64,000 nucleotides of DNA from Amorphophallus konjac. Lineage: Eukaryota; Streptophyta; Magnoliopsida; Alismatales; Araceae. Positions 56,384 through 64,000 of the stretch are shown piece by piece. Numbering within the stretch: the stretch's first letter is position 1; each line of letters starts with the position of its first letter. A program made the translations under genes and the position numbers. The stretch covers positions 445,468,053-445,532,052 of the forward strand of contig CM040118.1 of assembly GCA_022559845.1 (NCBI GenBank), in the 5' to 3' direction. Below the pieces are notes generated by a model. It worked only from the letters and a program-made list of their open reading frames with translations, was not told the origin of the DNA and made no database searches.

Positions 56384-59197
56384 GTTGAGCATCCTGTGAG
56401 GGTCAAAATTCTTGTCCGCAACTGGAAGAAACCGAGTCCCTTGCCCCAGCCTAAGAAGTCCGGCCCAGAGCTTCAACGTCTATAGGCCTATATAAATGGG
56501 CTAGAAGAGTATAAACAACCCGCACTACAGCCACTACTGGTGAAGGATCATGTCCCATGGGAAGAACTGGAGCAACTCTTCTTGCAGCAACAAGAAGAGT
56601 CCAAGGAAGTCCCTAAAGGGGACGAAAGCATGTTGTGGGGGCAGGCGCCTACTGAAAAGAAAAAGAAGAACAAAGGAAGGGGTCGAAAGGCCAAGACGGA
56701 AATAGTGTTATCCTGCAACAAACTATCTGCCCTCTTCACCCTGCCCAGGGATGAGGATGGAGATGAAGACATATGCTATACTCCCGCTATCGAGGCTAAT
56801 CAGGCTGAAACCTCTCAGTCAACACATGCGACCCGCTCAGGCCAAAGATAGGGGCGCCCGCCGCCCGCCAATCATAATATCATCTTCACTGGTGAGCAGC
56901 CGTACAAGATACCTGCACCAGAAGTCTAGGGAGTCCAGATCCCTCCTCCGTCAGGACTATACAACCAGGCTGGGGGTAGTAGCAGCACTCCCTCCTTTCT
57001 TGAATTTCTCTACAAATCCCAGGGCAAGCAGCCCTGTCGAGAAGCCAGCCCCATAGTCAGAAACCTACCCCCACGACCTCATCAGCTGTCGAGCCAAGCA
57101 AAGGGAGACAAAGCCAAAGTGGAGATAGAGGCCAACAAGTAGCCGGATGAAGTTGCTAAGCCACAAGAAGACTCAGAACCGGAGGCTAATGAAGTAGGCC
57201 CATCAGGGGCCACTGTGCAAGGCTCCTCCAGGCCGAGATGGGTGAAAGAAATGAAGCTGTCAAATGTCCGAGCAGGCAGCAGAATCATGAAACTTTTGAA
57301 AAAACTCCTTGCTCGATTCACTATCTGGGAAATCCTATCCTTAATTGAAGAGACCCAGCAGGCGATTATCACTACTTTGCAGACGCCTGCCGAGTACGAG
57401 AGCTGTTTGGCCGAGGCATTGCCTTCGACAAATATCACATTCACTGAGGAAGACATGCTATTGCCGACTGCTGAGCACAACAGACCCCTATACATGAGGG
57501 GGCAATTGAATGGCCATCCGCTGAGCCGGATTCTGGTAGACCCAGGGGCAGCTATCAATATACTCCCCTACAAGATTTTTCTCAAATATTGCTTTAATGT
57601 TCACCTAGACAAGGTCGGGGATATGTGCATCACGGGCTTCAATCAGAAGTCTGAAGTCCCGCTCGGCATGGCGGAATTCACTCTTGCCATGGCAGACTTC
57701 ACTACGAAGGTCCAGTTCCATGTAATAAATTCAAATACCACATATAAGGCGCTGCTTGGCCGTCCTTGGCTGCATGAAAATATGGTGGTACCTTCAACTC
57801 TCCATCAATGTATCAAATATAATCATGAAGGATGGGAAGAAAGGATATTTGCCGCCCTCCACCCATTTGAAGTATTTGAATGTCACATGTTGGATGCGCC
57901 ATTCTACATATAACAGCCGCAGAAAATTCCTAAGACAAAGGTCTCAGTGAAGGCAGTAAAGAAAGCTTCCGGGGACGATTGGTTCCCGCCACCGCCACCT
58001 GGCTATGTGAACCCCCGAGGGGTATCCCATATCACCACCACAGGAGATGTGGGCAGGGCAGCGCCTCCTGCTATTTTCCCACAGGCAAATGAACTCAAAA
58101 TAGAGGATTGACAAGATCATATCAAGGTGTCGGAGCATCTCTTTAGGCCGATAGTCGGTCTCGACCACCCCACGGTCAGGCCTCTCAGAACCCTGGAAGT
58201 GGCCCATGAGGAAGGTCCCACCAGCTTGTTCTATGTTGTGGAAGAACACGCGGTGCGAGAAGATGTTGATTGTTGCCTCCCTTAAGACTTGGAGAGCGCT
58301 ACAGTGCCTGTTCAGAGGTTGCCTTTCACCTCGTACAAGATGGCTAGAATGTTCATAAAATAGCATATCCCTGTTGGCCAATCTCAAAAGATGACTAAGG
58401 CCTTCCAAAAGCTCAGGTATCCTGCCAGCATTGACAAGGTGCTCAGACGCGTATCTTAGCATCTAGGGCTAGGATTCTCGCTAAAAGAATATTATTACAG
58501 CGGATGATATGAGGTGGACACCATCTCTATCCTCTCGTCAACAGGAGAGGCACCTCTGGGGGCAACTTATGATGAAAGCCCGGTGGAAGAGGAACAAGCT
58601 CAGGTGTTCCAACAAGAGGACCAAAATCTGGAAGTTGCCACCCTCTGCAAATGTTGGGAGCAACTCGGAAGTGAGGAGATAACTCTCCAAGCTAAATTCG
58701 ATACAGCTAATAACAATGAAGCTGAAGATGCTGAAGAAGAGGTGTACAATTCCTCCTGCAGTCCTTTCACTACCACCACAGCAACTCATTCTCAGTCGGA
58801 CGATGCAGGGGCCACTACAACATGTCAAACAATTTTTGCCGATGAGGACGTGACCAAGCAGGAACAATGCGCCTCTCGCAAAGATGTGGCAGTACAAGCT
58901 GAAGCGGAAATCGAGCAGTCCCCACTTCCGATGGAGTTGGAGAGCTATCTTCCTAATCCAGCTATGAAGGAGCCAACTCCTATCAAAGCAGCTGATGAAT
59001 CCCATGGAGAGGGAACTGGAAAGAACTCGACATCGGGACAATCTATACTTTGGCTGTCCCCTGAACTACAAACCCTTGAAGAGGTCGAAGGGCAAAATGA
59101 TAATACTGCCAAAGTCCTTGAACTCGAAGACATCGATGATATTCCAGATTTCATTGACCTTGAACCCGTGCCTCTGAAAATTGAGGACGGGGGGTAG
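56384..59197 (+). pseudogene. pol: Protease and acidic spacer of the Tat element
   Basis: This continues the same frame. A Pro/Lys-rich linker (56384-57210) leads to an aspartic protease domain (57480-57905) with the active site Leu-Val-Asp-Pro-Gly-Ala-Ala (Asp at 57539), Asn-Ile-Leu-Pro, and Leu-Gly-Arg-Pro-Trp-Leu near 57755. After it comes a segment with Leu-Arg-Tyr-Pro-Ala and Lys-Glu-Tyr-Tyr-Tyr (58110-58500), then about 227 residues very rich in Glu, Asp, Thr and Ser (58514-59194). Stops are at 56483, 56849, 56927, 57140, 57911, 58109, 58283, 58361, 58457, 58505 and 59195. The function of the acidic spacer is unknown. Confidence 0.82.
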
Positions 59198-60592
59198 GCT
59201 ATAATGGATGAGCTGATAGAAGTCAACCTGGGGAGTGAAGATGATCCCAGACCCATCTTCCTTAGCGCTCAGCTTTCTTTAGTCGAGCGGGAGCTATATG
59301 TCCAATTGCTGCAAGAATTTTGGGACTGTTTAGCCTGGAGTTACAAAGAAATACCCAGGCTTAACCCCGTAGTTGCTCAACATGAACTGGCGATTAACCC
59401 CGACGTGGAGCTAGTGAAGCAGTCACCACGGTGCATGAGGCCGGAGCTCATCACTCAAATATGCAAAGAAGTTGACAAGCTTATTGAGGTGGGCTTCGTC
59501 GAAGAGAACCAATACACTACATGGCTGGCCAACATAGTGCCCGTCAAAAAGAAGAATGGTCAGATCTGGATATGTGTGGATTTCCGTGATCTGAATAAAG
59601 CTTGCCTGAAAGATGACTTCCCGGTGCCGATAATAGAAGTCATGATAGATGCTACGACTGGCCATGAGGCCCTTTCCTTTATGGATGGTTCATCAGGCTA
59701 CAATCAGATATGGATCGCAGAGCACGACTGCGTTCATACTGCTTTCCGTACCCCCGAGGGTATCTACCACTATAAAAGGATGCCTTTTGGGCTGAAGAAT
59801 GCTGGCGCCACCTACCAATGGGCGATGAACAGAATTTTTGATGAATTTCTCTACCACAAAATCGAATGTTACATTGATGACTTAGTGGTTAAGACTAGAA
59901 GGAGAGAGGATCACCTGCAAGATCTCCGAACAATATTCCAACGACTCAGGTAGTACGAGCTGAAGATGAACCCGCTGAAATGCGCTTTTGGAGTCTCCAG
60001 CGGCAAGTTTCTGGGCTTTATTGTAAGGCATCGGGGGATTGAAATAGACCTCGCAAAGATTAAAGTCATTCAGGAGTTGCCTCCGCCAAGGAACCTCTCC
60101 AAGCTGTGGTCTCTCCAAGGCCGGCTGGCCTATATCCGACGATTCATATCAAATCTGTCTAGAAGATGTCACCCTTTTCACAAGCTGATGATGAAGGATG
60201 TCCCGTTTTATTGGGATGAAGAATGTCAGGCGGCATTTGAGAAGCTGAAGGAATACCTCAAGACCCCTCCTGTGCTCGGCGCACCAGTAAAAGGGCGGTC
60301 GATGATCTTGTACATAGCAGCCACGCATCGTTCTCTAGGGGCGATGTTGGCCCAAAATAATGATGAAGGAAAAGAGCAGGCCCTCTACTATCTCAGCAGA
60401 AGATTGCTGAGGACCGAAGAAAAATATTATTACATTGAGAAGAATTGCATGGCGCTGGTCTTCACGGTCAAAAAGCTCCGACACTATATGTTGTCGCATG
60501 AAATTAAGTTGGTCTCCAAGGCAGATCCATTGAAGTATATATTATCTTAGCCAGCACTGAAGGGCCGTCTGGGGAAATGGGCAGTCATACTT
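59198..60592 (+). pseudogene. pol: Reverse transcriptase and first RNase H of the Tat element
   Basis: RT starts with a Leu-Leu-Gln-Glu-Phe-Trp-Asp region. It shows Pro-Val-Lys-Lys-Lys-Asn-Gly (59540), Cys-Val-Asp-Phe-Arg-Asp-Leu-Asn-Lys-Ala (59570), Met-Pro-Phe-Gly-Leu-Lys-Asn-Ala (59780) and the active site Tyr-Ile-Asp-Asp at 59870-59881. The connection domain carries Gly-Arg-Leu-Ala-Tyr-Ile-Arg-Arg-Phe-Ile. RNase H (60290-60550) has Leu-Gly-Ala-Met-Leu-Ala-Gln and Tyr-Tyr-Leu-Ser-Arg-Arg. Its first catalytic Asp appears replaced (Ala-Ala-Thr in the place of the usual Thr-Asp-Ala/Ser). Stops: TAG at 59951 and 60548, both matching conserved Gln positions. Confidence 0.9.
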
Positions 60593-61150
60593 ATGGAGTT
60601 CAATATCTTTTATGTACCACAGAAAGCCATCAAGGGACAAGCCATTGTAGATTTTTTTGCTGCACACCCAATACCTAAAGATTCTCTATTAAAGGCGGAA
60701 CTGCACGAAGATGAAACACTAGAAGAAAACCAGGCGCAATCCACATTGTGGCAACTGTATTTCGATGGTGCTTCCAGAATTGACACCACGGCCAGCTGGC
60801 CCGGCAGAATTAGAGCCGGCGCAGGCGTAGTCTTGAAATCTCCAGAGGGGGAGGTCGTGCACACCTCTTGTTCAATCAACAAGCCTTGCACAAACAATGA
60901 GGCAGAATACGAGGCTTTGATTATCGGCTTGCAAATCACCTTATCCATGGGGATTCGAATGCTAGAAGTCTATGGAGATTCCATGTTAATTGTTAAACAT
61001 GTCGAAGGAGAGTTCGATGTCTGAAAGCCAAAACTCATCCCCTATCACCAGCTGGCCGTAGGCCTGATGGCAAAATTCTATTTCACCTAGATAAAGCACA
61101 TCAACCGAGGACAGAATGCTCAGGCAGACGCCCACGCAAAGCTAGCTAGT
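60593..61150 (+). pseudogene. pol: Second, archaeal-type RNase H of the Tat element
   Basis: Leu-Tyr-Phe-Asp-Gly-Ala-Ser (60757-60777) supplies the first catalytic Asp. Gly-Ala-Gly-Val-Val-Leu follows, then Thr-Asn-Asn-Glu-Ala-Glu-Tyr-Glu-Ala-Leu (near 60895) with the catalytic Glu, and Val-Tyr-Gly-Asp-Ser with the next Asp (near 60972). TGA at 61022 and TAG at 61088 interrupt the C-terminus. The closing Asn-Ala-Gln-Ala-Asp-Ala-His-Ala-Lys-Leu segment holds the last Asp. A doubled RNase H after RT is the hallmark of the Tat lineage; here the second copy looks better kept than the first. Confidence 0.88.
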
Positions 61151-62566
61151 TCCCTGGCAGTCCCGCCGGATGAGAGCCTGAATGTGACCATCATTAATAG
61201 GCGACAGGTACCGAGTGTGATGGATATTCCAGTTACGAGAGAAGAAAATGAAGTAATGGCTGTAGAAGAAGCTCGACAGCCTGATTGGTGGGAGCATCTG
61301 TTACAATGGTTTCAACGCCAGTAGTTGCCAAAAGAAAAAGAACACAGAATGAAGTTAATAAGAATCAAAGATTCTTATGAGATGAGAAACGAGACTTTGT
61401 TCTGAATAAAGGCGAATGCCAGAAATAGAATATTATTGCGTTGCTTGTCCACCAAAGAAGCCATGCAAGTCATGCATGAGGTGCATGCTGGGTCAGCTGG
61501 AGCACATCAGGCCGGTCCGAAAATGAAAATCGAAATAAAGAAACTAGGCTACTACTGGCCCACCATGTTTGATGATTGCTGCAAGTTCGCCAAGACTTGT
61601 CAGAAATGCCAGGAGCATGCTAACATCTCAAGGAGGCCTCTGACACTTCTACATCCTACCATCCCAAGTTGGTCGTTTGCTCAATGGGGCACAGATGTTG
61701 TAGGTCCTCTGCCATCCTCCTCCTCTGGATGCAAGTACATCTTGGCAGCCATAGACTACTTCTCCAGATGGGCGGAGGCGGTGGCGTTAAGGGAAGTAAC
61801 TGGGGAGTTGGTCGCCAGGTTCTTCCGCCAGAATATAATATTCCGGTTTGGGGTTCCCAACCGAATCATTTTTGATAATGGCAGCCATTTCAGCGACCAG
61901 AAGATATATCGGTTGGCTGATAAATATAAAATTGATTGGAGGACTTCGTCTCCCTACAACCCCCAAGCTAATGGGCTTGCAGAATCTTTCAATAAAACAT
62001 TGTGCACCTTGCTGGCGAAAATCGTTAACTCTAGTAAAAGAGATTGGGAAGAAAGGATGTACGAAGCACTCTGGACTTATCGTACAGTTTATAAAACCCC
62101 AACTGGCTGCTCACCGTTCTCCCTCGTGCACGGGTCAGAAGCGGTGGTACCAATTGAATTGGAAGTCCCATCACTACTGGTCGCCATTCAGCATGGTTTG
62201 GTCGGCAGCGAATAGGCCAATGTGTAAAAAAGATTGGAGGAGCTTGCCAATTTCGAAGGAAAGTGACTTCGAGCTCAACAAAATATTCAGCTATACCAAG
62301 CTCGCATGGCCCGTGCTTTTGATAAGTTGGTCAAAGAGCGAGAATTCAAGAAGGGTGACCTCGTTATGGTCAAGAGAAGAGAAGTGATGGTAGCCAACCC
62401 CAAGGGCAAATTAACTGAAAATTGGGTGGGCCCGTATATTGTCAATCGGGTCTACGAAGGAGGCGCTTACATCCTTGTAGATCACAAGGGCACAGTTCAG
62501 TTTTCCCCTCTCAACGGGAAGCATATGAAGCTATACCGGGTAGCTGCGCCGACGCCTGAAGACTAA
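61151..62566 (+). pseudogene. pol: Integrase of the Tat element
   Basis: The zinc finger has His-Glu-Val-His-Ala-Gly...His (61470-61510) and Cys-Gln-Lys-Cys (near 61600). The catalytic triad is Asp 61694, Asp 61874 and Glu 61982, the last two 35 residues apart. The core ends near 62215. Stops are TAG 61322, TGA 61403, TAG 62213, TAA 62225 and TGA 62264. The last three fall within 55 bases yet the frame resumes unchanged. The C-terminus (62306-62566) carries Gly-Asp-Leu-Val-Met-Val-Lys-Arg-Arg and an Asn-Trp-Val-Gly-Pro-Tyr GPY-like motif. No chromodomain is present, as expected for Tat. Confidence 0.9.
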
Positions 62567-62610
62567 AAACACACGTGGTCTAACCATAATTCCACTGGGT
62601 CATAATGCTT

Positions 62611-62935
62611 CCAATGGACCTTCCGTCCGTCTGGGTAAATAAAAATCTCTTCTTTGCTCGGGTATTAACCCCATACCCGTGAATCTTACTTACATGACTT
62701 CCAATGGACCTTACATCTATTCGGAAGAAGAAAACTCTCTCTTTGTTCAGGCATTAAACCCATGCCCATGAATACTATTTTCAAGATATCCAATGGACCT
62801 TACATCCGTATGGATGAAAAGGACCCCGCCTTGAATACTACCTCCATTAATGCCCTCGATGGACCTTACGCTCGTGAGGGTAAAGAAAACTCTTTCCTTT
62901 GCACAGACATTAACCCCATGTCTATGAATACACAG
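62611..62935 (+). repeat. Tandem repeat with TCCAATGGACCTTAC core, about 90 bp unit
   Basis: Four units start near 62611, 62701, 62790 and 62858. Each has (C/A)(C/G)AATGGACCTTAC or the variant CGATGGACCTTACG, followed by an AAAA(C/T)TCT(C/T)T segment and ATTAACCCCAT. The last interval is shorter, about 68 bp. Confidence 0.8.
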
Positions 62936-62948
62936 CTTAGTGGTGCAA

Positions 62949-63600
62949 GGCTTCATGCCCTAGCCGGCTCATATGTCATATTGCCATTACGGGCCTTACG
63001 CCCGAATCGGCATCAATTCTATCCTTTGCGTTGGCATTTGTCCTTGCCAACGAATAAGCCATTCTTCGGCATAAGGCTTCGTGCCCTAGCCAATTATGTC
63101 TACAGTGTTGCCATTGCGGGCCTTATGCCTGAATCGGTGAATAGTTCCCCCTTTGCGTTGGCATTTGATCCAGCCAATGAATAAGCCCTTTTTTTGGCAC
63201 GAGGCTTCGAGCCCTATCCATTCGCATATACACAGTGTAGCCATTGCGGGCCTTATGCACGAATCGGTGAAACTTCTACTCCTTGCATTGACATTCGCCC
63301 TTGTCAATGAACAAACCCTTCTTTGGCGCAAGGCTTCGTGCCCTAGCCAACTATATATACGCAGCATTGCCATTGTGGGCCTTACGCCCGAATCGGCACT
63401 AATTCTATCCCTTGCGTTGGCATTTGATCTTGTCAATGAATACACCCCTCGTCGGTGCAAGGCTTCGTGCCCTAGCCATTCATATATACACAGGGTTGCC
63501 ATTGCAGGCCTTACGTCTGAATCGGCAATAATTCCTTCTCTCACGTTGGCATCCGTCTTTGCCAACGAACAAACCCTCTATCGGCGAAAGACTCTGTGTC
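62949..63600 (+). repeat. Tandem repeat, unit about 127 bp, six units
   Basis: Units start with GGCTTCGTGCCCTAGCC near 62950, 63076, 63202, 63331, 63461 and a degenerate one near 63587. Each contains CATTGCGGGCCTTA, GAATCGG and GCGTTGGCATTTG in that order. Confidence 0.9.
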
Positions 63601-64000
63601 CGAGCCAACAATCACCTATTGTTCTCAGTGGTAATCTCATAAAAAAAAAGAAAAATGGGGCTTAAAATAGAGGTGCCCTGCCAGACTTATTCCTTCATTA
63701 GGACAAGGGTAAAAAGGGCAATAACCCAGCTGTGGTGAAAACTCGACAGGGCGCTGCAGGCAAAATCGGGTACCCCGCCACATGAAAACCCGAAAAGGGC
63801 ACTTGCATCGGTAATGTGGTTAAAAAAAGAAGAAAAAAAAGAGAAAAGAGTATATATATATATATATGAAAACAAAGATGTTTTCTACCAAGACATCCTC
63901 ATAAGCAGGACACCACTAGATGTCCCACCGAAAACACACCACATGTACGGCAAAGTCCAATCGGAAAATGCCTTCCGCCTATTTTGACGATTAAAACCAT

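Larger units (their letters stand above)
41516..64000 (+). mobile_element. Tat-lineage Ty3/Gypsy element, + strand, 3' end off window
   Basis: The 5' LTR is split by element B (41516-41968 and 49597-53123). The primer site is at 53127-53145. Gag-pol occupies 53282-62566 in one frame, and a long 3' untranslated region with two tandem-repeat families reaches the window edge. Two RNase H domains, the second of archaeal type after the first, are diagnostic of Tat. The protease centre Asp-Pro-Gly-Ala and the long acidic spacer before RT also fit. The 3' LTR is not in the window, so the LTR start is inferred. Confidence 0.85.
62567..64000 (+). other. 3' untranslated region of the Tat element
   Basis: It holds two tandem-repeat families (62611-62935 and 62949-63600) and then unique sequence with AAAACTCGACAGGGCGC and AAAACCCGAAAAGGGCAC segments (63735-63805). 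A TA run lies at 63850-63868. Long 3' regions with repeats are usual in Tat elements. Frames here are repeat translations. The polypurine tract and 3' LTR must lie to the right of the window. Confidence 0.7.

Noticed and set aside
63086..63665. Overlapping 159- and 170-codon frames at the right end
   Set aside because: Both are read-throughs of the 127-bp tandem repeat.

Overview
The window is nuclear DNA from a flowering plant with a large, repeat-rich genome. It contains no host gene that I can recognise. Almost every base belongs to LTR retrotransposons nested in one another. The plant assignment rests on the element lineages (Tekay-type chromovirus, Tat-lineage Gypsy with two RNase H domains, SIRE-type Copia), the initiator-Met-tRNA primer sites, and C-to-T decay at CAG and CGA codons, as expected from plant CHG and CG methylation. 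The species cannot be told from the sequence.

Layout, left to right. (1) 1-8642: a Tekay/Del-type chromovirus on the + strand. Its 5' LTR is cut by the window edge, and its gag-pol is broken by TAG codons and two frameshifts. It sits inside the reverse transcriptase of (2), a minus-strand Tat element (8643-10810). Further pieces of a Tat-type LTR, possibly from the same copy, lie at 15695-15751 and 24999-25636. (3) 10811-15694: non-autonomous Gypsy-derived element A, with a clipped 5' LTR. It has a 315-codon ORF of unknown function and no pol core. (4) 15752-24998: a complete pol-less Copia (SIRE-like) element on the minus strand, flanked by the 5-bp duplication GGAGG. Its Gag keeps an N-terminal piece and a coiled coil, then carries six zinc-knuckle positions. 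(5) 25637-27819: a SIRE-family LTR on the + strand. (6) 28596-35482: a degenerate SIRE gag-pol element on the minus strand whose LTR is an inverted relative of (5). (7) 36778-39159: another SIRE-like LTR with about 19 copies of an AGGTCGATGCA-type motif. (8) 39160-41515: unclassified DNA with a 65-70-bp minisatellite. (9) 41516-64000: a Tat element on the + strand with an LTR of about 4 kb and a 9.3-kb gag-pol frame with 27 in-frame stops and no detected frameshift. Its 3' untranslated tandem repeats run to the window edge. (10) 41969-49591: non-autonomous element B, inserted in the LTR of (9) and flanked by CTCAT.

Elements A and B are the best candidates for something undescribed. Their LTRs differ in most of their length, yet both encode the same unknown domain (SYH ... 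GSITSVYT ... EPD), a DPFDPF motif, Pro-Gly-Pro-Pro repeats and a chromodomain-like pol tail. Neither encodes protease, reverse transcriptase, RNase H or an integrase core. They look like parasites of an autonomous chromovirus that kept or gained a private protein. The six-knuckle Gag of element (4) is a second case of a pol-less element with an elaborated nucleic-acid-binding protein. Short arrays with a GTCG or GTCT core recur in the LTRs of several unrelated elements here.

All positions, stop counts and alignments were read by eye. Single-base errors are possible, and no alignment or database search was run.
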